The position numbers and the translations under genes were made by a program. This document shows positions 33,285 to 43,824 of a DNA stretch of 64,000 bases, piece after piece; the stretch's first letter is position 1, and each line of letters begins with the position of its first letter. Below the pieces are notes generated by a model that saw only the letters and a list, made by a program, of their open reading frames with translations, ran no database searches and was not told the DNA's origin. This DNA is from Linnemannia elongata (taxonomy: Eukaryota; Mortierellomycota; Mortierellomycetes; Mortierellales; Mortierellaceae): assembly GCA_036320915.1 (NCBI GenBank), contig JAXBDG010000001.1, positions 4,734,001 through 4,798,000 on the forward strand. The letters run 5' to 3'.

Positions 33285-33465
33285 TTGTAAAATTAATCAT
33301 GTTTGGTGATAATGGTTGTTCAGGAACCATCGTTTTTGTTTCACAGTCGTTGGCGTGGGTTTTGACCAATTGATTGCTCCTTGATGTGTTTTTTAGAGGG
33401 CATTGATGGTGTCGAATGACAATGAGCTTGCCATCAAGGCGTTTGAATTTTGACCGCATTAGAAA
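33285..33465 (-). repeat. R1 repeat upstream of pseudogene F
   Basis: Contains GGTTGTTCAGGAACCATCG, TTTTGACCAATTGATTGCTCC and AAGGCGTTTGAATTTTGACC in the same order as the copies at 1205 and 17765. Sits about 340 bp upstream of the F start codon. Confidence 0.65.
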
Positions 33466-33576
33466 AAATCAAAAGGCATAGTAGAGTGGGTAAAAGTACG
33501 GTTTTTATTCATGGACATAACAAGGAAAAAAAGAGGGAGAACAGGAACCCCCCTTTTTTTTTATCAAAACCTCAGT

Positions 33577-35363
33577 CTAGACACCGTAGAATTTTCTTTG
33601 GAGTTCAAAAAGCTTGGCCATAGCACCTTCATGACCAAGATTGGCGGCCTTGGCATACCACTCCTGAGCCCTCAAGTAGTCCTTTGGGACGCCTTGACCA
33701 TGAAGATACATGGTACCTATGTCGTACTGGGAATATGGGCTATTATGGTTCGCGGACTTGATGAGCCAGAACAGAGCCTCGGAGTAGTCTTTCGAGACAC
33801 CTTCGCCGCGGTGGTACATGAAGCCTACGAAATGCTGAGCGTCTGGAAGTCCTTGTTGAGCAGCCTTGAGGAACCAAGTAAAAGCTGTATCAGCGCTTTT
33901 GGGTACACCGAGACCCCTGCGATACATCAGTCCCATGGCATGTTGGGACCAGTCGTCGACATCCTTGCGGCTGACAGCCTATGAGAACCATTCGAGTGCC
34001 ATGGTTTCGTCCTGTGAAACTCCCTCGCCTCTCAGGTACATATCGCCAATCCAAAGCTGGGCGAGTGAAAGGCCTTGGTCAGCTGCTCGGAGATACCATC
34101 CCATCGACTTTTCGTAATCCTGCAGGACACCTTTGCCCTTGTCATATAGGAGTCCGATACAGCACTGAGCGTAGGCATGTCCTTGGTTGGCTGCCATCAT
34201 GTACCAATCCATTGCCGCCGAGTAGTCTACTTCACCAACAAGACCGTAATCATGCACAAGCCCCACATAACACTCTCCTTCCGCATCTCCCTGATCTGCT
34301 GCTTTCTTGTACCAACTCAATGCTGTCGAGTGATTCCGATTGACTCCAAGTTCCAGACGATAAAGGTGTCCCAGGTTGCACTGTCCTGCCGGGTCTCCTT
34401 GATTGGCCGCCTTGAGGTACCAATAGCGCGCCTCGTCAAAGTCCTGCTCAACACCGTCCCTAGTCCTGTACATGTCTCCCAACTCGACTTGCGACTTTGC
34501 ATCACCGAGTGAGGCCTTGACGACAATGGGCGAAATATCTCTGACAGCGGCAGCGGCAGTCTGGTCCTGAGGAGACCGGTGACTGTGAGAGGTGCTTGTT
34601 GGCTTATCGCTGTTTGCTTGTGCGTTGATATATAAAGACTTGCTGCTGCTCGTTGGTGCATTGTCTGTTGACACGCTGGCGCCCTCCTCTTGCTCGGCAG
34701 TCAGAGTAAACTGAGGCGCCCTAGGCTTAGGTCAAAAGTCAGGGTGGTCGATATGCGAGTAGTTCTGCATAGCCGTCTCCACTAATCCATAGAACGGGTT
34801 GCGTCTGGGAGCGTTGGATACAGGGAAGGTTGTGAGGTACAATGTTGTATCCTCCTGAGTGATTTCCTGAGGGGTATCCTGCACTGTCGCTTCCTTGGGG
34901 GTATCTGCAATCGTCGTCTGCAGCAAAGCCGCCTCTAGGCTCACTAACGGGCTGTCGACAACTATATCCAGGACCGCACCGGGAACTGCTGCAAAGCGAA
35001 GAGGCTGTAGACTAGCATGGTAGACATAATAACACCAGATGTTGGTTATCAACGGTTCCTTGAATGGATCATGAAATTGTTTTGTCCATTCTTACATTTC
35101 CGTGTGAATACGATAGCAAATTGAAATACGTACGGCATCCATTCGGCATCTTTCATGAATGGAACCACTTTCGTCTCATGACGGACATAAAGCGCATTGG
35201 TGAAGACGAGACGGATATCGTCCCAAAGGATAAAGCTCTTCCCGGTCGCGGGGCTCGAATGGCAGTCGAATTGCAATGTTGGCGAAGGCGTTATAATTGG
35301 GGAGTCTAGGCTGTCCTTGCTCACAGGGCGCACGGTCTGGACTTGAGGTTGATTGTTGTCCAT
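33577..35363 (-). pseudogene. Sel1-repeat pseudogene E with two nonsense codons
   Basis: Exon 1 (35363-35134, 230 nt) and exon 2 (35011-33577) are in frame throughout, with the usual splice sites, joining as EWMPLQPLRFAAV. Two single-base changes break it: TTTTGA at 34732 where B and C have TTTCGA (after SHIDHPDF), and TAG at 33979 where B has AAG (in WLSKAVS). There are no indels. The rest matches B and C closely, with eight Sel1 repeats and a different tail (FELQRKFYGV). Inactivation is therefore recent, or the stops are sequencing or RNA-level issues. Confidence 0.85.
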
Positions 35364-35611
35364 CATTGTGAATGTAGTCTTGATGAAGTGCTAGATGCAA
35401 AAGAGGGTTGGCGGGTTGATGGAGATGGGGATGACCGAGAGGGAAAACGAGAAAAAAAAGAGATGAGAAACCCACATGCAGTTGTGAGTAGTTGTGAAAC
35501 CGACAGTAAAACACATGACTGTGGCGGTGCGACGTGGCTGAGTTCAATTTTCCTCTGATAATCGCTCGATCAGGAACCCATTAATTGATCAAAAATTAAT
35601 TAATGGCTCCT

Positions 35612-35626
35612 GGATGGATGTAATAG
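35612..35626. repeat. Target-site duplication of the LINE, left copy
   Basis: GGATGGATGTAATAG, repeated exactly at 36883-36897. Confidence 0.9.
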
Positions 35627-36882
35627 CCATCATGGGAGGTGATCACTACCCCGAGAGATAAAAGAGGTCTGGGAGTTATTGATCCAGCCATTCAAGGTCA
35701 AGTGTTTCAACTCAAACACATACGCAACGCCCTCGCCACCAATATCTCTTGGGGTAAGGATATCATTCTCGACATCATTCGATGGAAAACCAAAACCTCT
35801 CACCGCCTTGCATTCCTTCTAGCACCTGTGGAGGGACAATACAGATCACTGCTGGCGGGATTCCCCAGCCTGCAACGCTTGGTGACTGTAGCATCCTCCA
35901 TTCCTTCCCTTAAAGCACTGGCCCTTGCCGACACTCTGCCCGACTCCGCAACTCTCGCCTCCTCACCGATCGAATGGTGGTTTGAGACGACGGACACCAC
36001 CATCAAGGCCCTCAGACTCCGAGTGGAAGACCTTTTCCAGTTCTCCACAAACGACAATGGGCTCCTCCGACTTGTCAGACGAACGAACCTAACCCCTAAG
36101 CTCCGCCTTATCCAAGTGGAGCTAGGAATCCAAGCCTATCAGGAACGTCGGTTGATGCGTCACAACATGCAACAAGCACTCTCGAACCCCCCCAAGCTCA
36201 CACAGGAGGACACCCTGGCACAACGCATCCTCTCCTCAGTTTTGCTACCAAACACCAAGAATCCCATTACTCTCGAATTGGCTACAACTAAACATCTTCG
36301 AACCTTTCTGAGACAGGACACACCGCCAGACCCAAACTCATCAACCCATCCGGAGGCGGGTTCCTTAAAACAATGGCGCCGATTCTGGAGAGCCAAGATA
36401 CCACACCGGGCTAGGACCATGTGGTGGAGGTTTAAAAGGGATTGGCTCCCCTGTGGAACTCTACGTCACAAGATCTGGAAGCAGGAACCTCACTGCAGCA
36501 TGGCCGGTTGTCGAGAGCGACACGAGGACAAGGCACATCACACCTTTCAGTGCACCCCCAAGTACATTGCGTGGCAAACAATCCTTAAGCAACACACCTC
36601 CAAAACAGTATGGTCGGATGATGATCTTCACAAGGTCTTGTCATTCCAACCACCATCCTTTGATATCAAACCCCAATTCAACATCACTATCCCACAACTA
36701 CTAGCCTGTTGCCTTATTGGAATCTCAACAGCCAACACTGTTCTCTTTTTACACCAACACACACAATCAAGCAGTGATATCATCCACACCATTCTACAAG
36801 AAATCCAGAAAACCATAGCGCAGAATAACTTTCTAAAGGCTTTTTAAGCCACAATAAAATCGTACCGAATAAAAAAAAAAAA
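35627..36882 (+). mobile_element. 5'-truncated LINE-type retrotransposon with poly(A) tail
   Basis: A 1.26-kb insertion between two exact 15-bp target duplications. It ends with an AATAAAA-like signal (ACAATAAAATCG) and a run of A at 36870-36882. 5' truncation with variable-length TSD and a 3' A tail is typical for target-primed reverse transcription. The insertion splits an R1 repeat; the sequence resumes at 36898 with R1 sequence up to TTGAATTTTGACCGC. Confidence 0.92.
35639..36847 (+). pseudogene. LINE reverse transcriptase C-terminal part, 402 aa
   Basis: The frame opens with TPRDKRGLGVIDPAIQGQVF, which matches the region after the reverse transcriptase core of non-LTR elements. Towards the end it has a zf-RVT type segment: WRAKIPHRARTMWWRFKRDW, then CSMAGCRERHEDKAHHTFQC with the C-x4-C-x8-H-x4-C spacing. 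The polymerase core (FxDD) and the endonuclease are missing because of 5' truncation. The frame has no internal stops, so the insertion is young. It cannot mobilise itself. Confidence 0.85.
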
Positions 36883-36897
36883 GGATGGATGTAATAG
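36883..36897. repeat. Target-site duplication of the LINE, right copy
   Basis: Exact copy of 35612-35626. Confidence 0.9.
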
Positions 36898-36965
36898 AGG
36901 GCTTGAAGGGTATTGAATCACCATTGGCACGCTGACAAAGAGCTTGAATTTTGACCGCATAATGA

Positions 36966-37833
36966 AAAACGAAGTTCAGAGCGCCCACTGAAACGTGACC
37001 CCATCCTTCCTTCCTTCCATCCCTCCCTTCCCTCCTTTATCTGTGTCTTCTCTCCTCACCAATGAATATGCACTCATACACTCACTAATTCATGTCCATT
37101 AGTGAAGATAACAGTGAATGAGCGTATAAAGAAGCAGGCGGTCGAGAAAAGTGTTTCCATAAGCCATATCGAGACTAGTTCACCTTCTTCGCCGTGCCCA
37201 GAAGCGAGTATCAGCAACTATGCTCAGAGAGAGGAAGTCGTCATTGGCGTCGAACTTGAAAAGCTTTCATCCAAGATCAAGCTGTTGTCGTATGATTGAG
37301 TTTGTTGATCTCTTTGGTTATATCATTGTTTGGTTTCAGCGAATATGACGGTGATTAATCAGTTTGCCACCATTCCCACACTCTTTACCCTTGTTCTATC
37401 CCTTTGTCGTTTCACTACTTCATCGCCCCCTACTTTTGCCACCATCCCCACACTTTACCCTCCTTTTATTGCCGTTCCCACACTTTCACCACTCTTACCC
37501 TATTACCTCCACCCCCCACGCATTCTTCATCGCCTTTGACTTCACTCGCTTCCTTTCTCTGTCACTCCCAAGCTCACTCTTCCCACATCTACTCTCTCTA
37601 CCTCTTTCCCTCTCGTTTTATCATCTTTTCATCGCCTTTTTTTTTCACCACCATTTCCAGCCCCTCATCGCTTTCGCCTCCGTTCCCACGCCCTTTTCAT
37701 CCCTTCCCTCTTTCCTTTTAAACTCGCAGCTTCTTTCATCCTTTTCAATTTTCCTTGCTTTCACCCCTCGACTTCTCCATATCCTTATGTTTCAGCCTTC
37801 TTCACTCCATTCTCACTGATACTTCGCAGCACC
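36966..37833 (+). promoter_or_regulatory. Pyrimidine-rich upstream region of the CRN header gene
   Basis: About 870 bp with no gene. The last 450 bp before the ATG are strongly CT-rich, like the leaders of many fungal genes. Long frames across it (Phe/Ser/Leu/His-rich) are low-complexity by-products. Confidence 0.45.
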
Positions 37834-38199
37834 ATGGCCGACAACCCTCTGACTCTGTTCTGTCTTGTCAACGAAGAGGCGACTTCTAACGCGTTCCCTG
37901 TTGCGATCGAGTCTACTATGACAATTGGTGACCTCAAGGACCTCATCAAGACCAAATTGTCCCCTCAGTTTGATGACATTGCAGCGAAAGACCTCACCCT
38001 CTGGCACGTCTCCATTCCTGTCGTTCCTGCCGACAAGCATAAGCCCATCTTCCTGAACGAGACTGATTCAGAGGAACTTAGCCCAACGGATGATGTTTCC
38101 GACGTCTTTCCGAAAGCACCACCCAAGAGAATGATCCACATCATCATTCAACGCCCCCCTCAAGGTAACGCAACGCGGAAATGCTTACAACCCTTGTAA
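37834..38199 (+). CDS. CRN (Crinkler-type) header, truncated at the giant element
   Basis: The frame starts MADNPLTLFCLVNEEATSNA and shows the ubiquitin-like CRN header: FPV.I.S.MTIGDLKDLIK, DLTLWHVSIPVV, LSPTDDVSDVF and the closing IHIIIQRPPQ. After this, eleven unrelated residues precede a stop formed by the element's terminal motif TTGTAA. A GTAACG splice donor lies right after RPPQ, so the normal gene probably had an intron there and a C-terminal effector domain beyond it. That domain is not present on the far side of the element. CRN proteins are secreted or intracellular modular proteins of filamentous eukaryotes. As it stands only the header could be made. Confidence 0.75.
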   Translation: MADNPLTLFCLVNEEATSNAFPVAIESTMTIGDLKDLIKTKLSPQFDDIAAKDLTLWHVSIPVVPADKHKPIFLNETDSEELSPTDDVSDVFPKAPPKRMIHIIIQRPPQGNATRKCLQPL

Positions 38200-38500
38200 A
38201 TTAAATGCTTACAAGGGTGTATGCATGAAAGTGTACTATGAGTAAAGATTCGATGAAAGGGGGTCTTTTACATTAGTGTAAGACGCACTCAACGAGTGAA
38301 TAAACACACATAGGTAAGCATTTCATAAAACGAAGGTCGAACAACCCAGTAAGGCTCTGGTTTTTTTGGAATGTTTACAATGGTGTATCAATTAGCCCCA
38401 AATCCATTTTTTACATACTTGTAGGAACATACGGCATCGCCTTTTCTTACCCCATTGTAAACAAAACTCGATTCTGCTTCCTTTACAACTGAGTAAGGAT
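38185..38500. repeat. Cluster of TTACA(N)TGTAA palindromic motifs
   Basis: A perfect palindrome TTACAA-CCC-TTGTAA at 38185-38199, then TTACAAGGGTGTA, TTACATTAGTGTAA, TTACAATGGTGTA, TTACATACTTGTA, TTACCCCATTGTAA and TTACAACTGAGTAA within 300 bp. The mirror set lies at about 60920-61240. Spaced subterminal motifs like these are typical transposase binding sites. Confidence 0.7.
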
Positions 38501-39179
38501 TACAGCAGAAAGGAGGCGGTTTTTATTTGCCGACAATTGGTCTAATCCTGGTTTGACCAGCGCTGCTGGATGCCTTAAGTCATTTGACTAGGCGACGCCC
38601 TTATCTGTGAATTGTCCATTTTTTTTGTTTTTGCCTCATTGATTTGACAGAAGGCAACAAAAGGTGTTTGACGCCTTGAGTGTCCATTTTGCTGGCGAAT
38701 TTTTTTTTGTCTTCAGGATGCCGGCCATCTTGACCTGACTTTTACATCCTTGTTACACTCATTTTTACACCCGTTCACACTTGAACCTGGCCAGAGTCGA
38801 AACACAAATTAGCCTCATCTTTCAGGCCATTACTGAACATGCACCGTCATTCGCTTTGTCTTCTTTTCAGATCTCGTCTCTTCAATCTCTCTTTATATTC
38901 AAACACAAGGAAACAAGGCTAAATCAAGCTCCACCAAGCTCAGGATCCTACACAGTCCTTGTTTGCTCGTTTGTTTCTTTGTCAAATATGTCATACAGGA
39001 CGAATAAAATAAGCAAAATATAGTTTATTCTTCGAGGTATCTTATGCCTTGCCGTCCGTGTAATTCTGCACTCAAAGAGGAAGTGATTACAGGGAGAGGT
39101 GCCAAGGACCTGATTGTGCATCTAAAGGTAGAAGAGAATAAGAATTGGTGAGAGATGAAAGGTAGAAGGAGAGGCTAAA

Positions 39180-39420
39180 GGAGGGCAGAGGGAAGGTGAG
39201 GAGGAGTAGAGGGAGCAGCTAGAGGGGAGTAGAGGGGAGCATCTAGAGGGGAGTAGAGGGAAGCAGCAAGAGGGGGGTAGAGGGGAGCAGCTAGAGGGGA
39301 ATAGAGGGGAGCAGCAAGAGGGGGGTAGAGGGGAGCAGCTAGAGGGGAATAGAGGGGAGCAGCTAGAGGGGAGTAGAGGGAAGCAGCTAGAGGGGGGTAG
39401 AGGGGGGTAGAGGGAAAGGG
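39180..39420. repeat. G-rich minisatellite in the left arm
   Basis: About ten imperfect copies of a unit around GAGGGGAGCAGCTAGAGGGG. The mirror copy lies at 60020-60225. Confidence 0.85.
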
Positions 39421-40440
39421 GGAAGGGTGTTAAGAAAAAAGAAAAGAGTGAAGGAGAAAGGGAGACAAGGGATAACGTGCGTGGAGGGAATGGGGGACGG
39501 ATGGAGGGATAAAGAGGAAGAGGAGAGTTGAGTGTCATAAGGCGATATAATAATACGAAAGAGAAAAGGAAAATGTAACAGAAGGGAGGAAAAGTCCAAT
39601 TCGGACTGTAGCTCTTTTTAAAACGTTGTAAGAATTCTCAACAGCTGAGCTGTGTACAATGAGTCGTTTTTCTAATGACAGTCGTCCATTGCTCCCTCTC
39701 TCTCCTTCCTCTCCGCTCCCTGTATCTCTCATTTCGTAAACTTGCACCCGTGCACGGGTGCTTCGAAAAGATAGAAAACAGAGAAAGGCAAGCGATACTA
39801 ATCACCTGCATGCTCTTTTCTTACCCACACAATTATACATAAGAAAAACAGTTAAGCAAAAACAACAACGATGAGGTAGCAGGAATGAGTGATTAAGTTA
39901 AGGAACAACCACCTCCACCATCAATCCAACAGAAAAACAAAAGATGGTGAGGGGCAGAACGAGAGGAAGCCAAGGAGGAACGATACAAGCTTTCAAGTAG
40001 ACAACTTCCTCCTACTCGTGTTATAAAAAAAGAGAGAATTGGGCAAAAACATGTGCCTACGTCGCTTTCTTTTTTTTTTTTTTTTTTTTTTTGTTTTCTT
40101 CTTTTACAAAGTGGTCAAAGCATAACGGCGCGAATGGGCCTCCATAACCTTATACTTTTCTTAGGCCTGGATCTTGATAGAAACAACAAGGTGTACAACC
40201 AAGGACGAATATCCCCAAATAAAAAGCTAGCGTGGGGTGAGAGAGAGGGCGAAAGGCAAGCTCGTGAGAACTCAGAATACGAGCCTTGCAAAGACTGACC
40301 TGGGATCAAAGGGTGCATGATGTGACGTATGCCTCTCCCCCTGTTGCGGTACGGGGTTTTTATTCTATTTTACCCCGTCTTTTTATTTAACGAAGAAGTG
40401 CTGCTAGCGACCACATCACCACATGGCGGATGGTCGCTTC

Positions 40441-40545
40441 TCAACTACCACCTCCGTGATTGTTTATAATAATCATCATCTCCGTGATTATTTACCACCT
40501 CTGTGATTAACTATCACATCTGTGGTTAAATATCACTCCAGTGGT
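40441..40545. repeat. Array of five GTGAT-type 17-bp motifs
   Basis: TACCACCTCCGTGATTG, ATCATCTCCGTGATTA, TACCACCTCTGTGATTA, TATCACATCTGTGGTTA and TATCACTCCAGTGGTG follow each other every 20-26 bp. Each is a weak inverted repeat (ATCAC-GTGAT). Mirror array at 58890-58990. Confidence 0.75.
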
Positions 40546-40726
40546 GTAAAACAATAAAACAACTCTTTTTTTCTCGTTAACTTAGACTGCATACTTTTCA
40601 CCCCTTTCTTTTCCTTGACTCTGGTCCAGCAATTGCTTGGTCGATATAGGCGATACCAACCTCGCAATCACGTGCATAACACGCTCGGCCTCGACCCTCC
40701 ATGAAAAAGGAGATAGAAGTGTGTGC

Positions 40727-40870
<144 letters not shown>

Positions 40871-41797
40871 GCGAGACAGAGAGTACAAGAATGACTGGGG
40901 GACTCGAAAATGAAAAGAGTGTGAGAAGTATGGGTAGAATTAACGAGAAGAAAGAGTGCGTTTTCTTTATTTTGCACCACAGAGCAGATAATAAGCAGTA
41001 TCGGCTCGTGTGGCTTGATCGGTTGAGCGTTTCTTCGTTAAAAAAAACGGATAAATAAAAATAAACCCGTACCACAACAGCTGCACATGTTTGCACGGGC
41101 CTTTCATTGATTTTCCTTCCTCTTTTTTTGACCACATCCTCTTCCCTTTATTCCCTCGCTTGCCTCTTTTTTTTTCTTGGATTCTGGCGAAGCGAATGCT
41201 TGACCAATATGAATAATACCCAATTAGTATAGCCATCTATTTACCCACAATCACTTACGTAACACGCTCGTTCGCGGCTCCGTGAAAAAGGAGATGGAGG
41301 TGTGTGCGTGTGTGCGTGTGTGTGTGAGAGAGAGGGCGAGGCAGAGAGGACAAGCATGACTGAGGGACTCGAAAGAGAAAGGGTGCACATGTTTGCACGG
41401 GCCTTTCATTGATTTTCCTTCCTCTTTCTTGACCACATCCTCTTCCCTTTATTCCCTTGCTTGCCACTTTTTTTATTTCTTTGATACTGGCGAAGCGACT
41501 GCCCGGCCGATATGAGTAATACCCAATTGATACTGCCATCTATTTACTCATAGTCACTTACATGATACGCCCGTCCGCGCCGAAGCCAACAGGACCACAT
41601 CAGAAGAAGCAGAATTGCGTTTGTCCTTGCAATGCACACCCAACGAACCACAAAATAAATCTCGTACAACAACGACATCTATATCTCTTTTTCTTTTTAT
41701 TTATTTGCATACTGTTCATAAGCAAACCAATTCCAACACTTCCATATCACAACAGCAGAAAAGTATTCTAGACACATTTCCACTCATAACTCCCTCG

Positions 41798-42906
41798 ATG
41801 CCTACCGTCCTCTGCCCACACTTTGATCGAAGACTTTGCCGGATCCCTCCGGAGGAACAAACCGAGGAGCATAACAAGAGATACCATGAGAAGATTGCGG
41901 TTCTTGTTCAACGACCTGGACTCCCCGATATCATGGTTGAACGCAGCGAGGAACACGATAATCATTATCCATGTCCGTCGACCCAATGCCAAGTAACCAC
42001 CAATGTTCGTCAGAATGTGTTGAAGCATATTGCTGTCTGCCGTTTTGTACGCTCCGATGACACCGCTCGCTTCCGTTTACTCCGCCAACAACTAGGACGA
42101 CAGCAGCGGGCGCGTCAGGCTCCCTACCCAGCGACAAGTGCCTCTTCAAGCGCAAGCTCAGGCCATCGAGCTCCCATGAGTCCATTTCTACAGCCCGACA
42201 TCGACATGGACGGCTCCAACGAGGAGCAAGTGCAAGGCATAGTTCGGTTCCAGAACACCGTTATGGCCCTTCTTGGGTACAGTCAGATGGGGTCTGAGCG
42301 GCTATATCAGATCGAGGACAGCATCGATATCTCAAGGCCGACCTTTCGACATCGTTTAAACAACTGATGGATAATAACAAGGACCTTTCCGCCAAGCAAA
42401 ACAAGATCATTGAAAATATTGTGAAACTGATGAACAAGACTGAGGGACTGCTTAACAGGATCGAGAGGTTCACATTTGAGAAGCCTGGGTGGCAGACAGG
42501 TAAACACTTGATCTCCTTATGCATGTGGCTGTGCGTTTTCTCAAATTAACATAACTCTTACGTTTTTTTTTTCTTAGATTCACAGGAAAGATTCACCATG
42601 CCAGGAAGTTCTGTCGATGGACACTTTAGGCTTGGTGTCGACCTGAGACGCTACATCCCGCATCTTGATGACCACGATCAAGTTATCTCAGAGTCCGAGT
42701 CCCCAGAGTATGAAAATAGCTTGGAAAGAAACATGGCGCAGGCTCAAGTTACTGCACACCACAATGAGGAATTCTCGCGTGGGATGGCTGGAGAAGAGAA
42801 TAAAATGAAGATAGCGAAGAAGGACTCACAGGACATGGAGGATGCAGCTGAGGAGATGGGAGAAGTGCATAAGGATGAGGATGTGAAGGAGGAGGCGGAG
42901 GAGTGA
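41798..42906 (+). CDS. Accessory protein 1 of the giant element: Cys/His motifs and coiled coil
   Basis: Start MPTVLCPHFDRRLC at 41798. Two Cys/His clusters are seen: CPHFDRRLC with downstream HNKRYHE, and CPSTQC-x11-HIAVC; these look like C2H2/BED-type zinc ligands. A Ser/Ala linker follows, then MALLGYSQMGSERLYQIEDS and a coiled coil (SFKQLMDNNKDLSAKQNKII). The coiled coil is in another frame, so either a one-base indel lies near 42330 or an intron (for example 42230-42336) is removed. A second intron, 42500-42577 (GTAAAC to TTCTTAG), joins in phase to a Glu/Lys-rich tail ending DVKEEAEE. A DNA-binding helper of transposition is a guess from its place just inside the left arm. Confidence 0.55.
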
Positions 42907-43824
42907 AAGGAGGTGCGCAAAGGAGAGAGTGTAAAGGAGGAGAAGGCTATATGCAAACAACAAGAGTCGTCCTGAACCCCACCATCATGCTCGTTATTTT
43001 TCTGATTACGTTTGACCATAGTATACAATGTAAACCCCCCTTTCAAAGCCCTTGGCACCAACGCCTTTACACATTGCAGATGGTTCTCTTTCTCTGTGCC
43101 GTTGACCCGTTAGTACTCACTCCCGACCTACGCCAACCACTCGGTCAAAATTACACTTACTGACACATAAACACAGTTGATCAACAGGCCTTACCCGTCT
43201 ACAAGTGCGTGCTACGAGTCTAAGATAGTCAAAAGGGACACATGCCTACTTTTACTTGGGCCGGGGAGGGGGGGTGGGGGGTGGTGGAGAATACCACAAA
43301 GAAAAGATAGTGTCCCTCACAGTACAAACGTAGCAGCAATGTGCAACCCATCCCTTAACTACGATCGGCAACGGTGTCTTATTTTATTCATAATCACACA
43401 AAGCAGCACATATGAAACCGTCGAAAGAAGAGTTTCCCTAACCATACTTTATCGGGTGGGCGCGCAGCTACGAGAGTAAAGGGCCTGCAAAGAAAGAGTC
43501 GTCCACAAACCAGTTACTTTTCGCCTAAATTCCCTTCCCTTCTTCATTTCTTTCCTTCTCCCGCTGCCAAAACACGACCGTAGGCACATCCTTTACCCAT
43601 CTGTTAACACCCGCAGCACGATACACATCCATGATTTGCTCCCTTCTTTTACCATCTTACAACCTCAATTTAGACCACGTCAAAGACTTTGTATTTGAAT
43701 AAAAAAAAAATCACATAATATCATATGTCTTTAATTGAGTATTCTTCAGGCTTCATTCTCTTGTTTCATATTTTACCATTTTTTCGCCTCCTCCTCAACC
43801 CTTTCTCTCCCTTCACATGCACCA
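42907..43824. other. Gene-less stretch between accessory gene 1 and transposase 3' end
   Basis: About 900 bp with a G-rich patch near 43260 and short frames only. The two genes converge here, so it should hold both 3' ends. Confidence 0.45.

Noticed and set aside
37330..37819. Overlapping 69-151 codon frames upstream of the CRN header
   Set aside because: They translate the CT-rich leader in three frames; none continues into the CRN frame.
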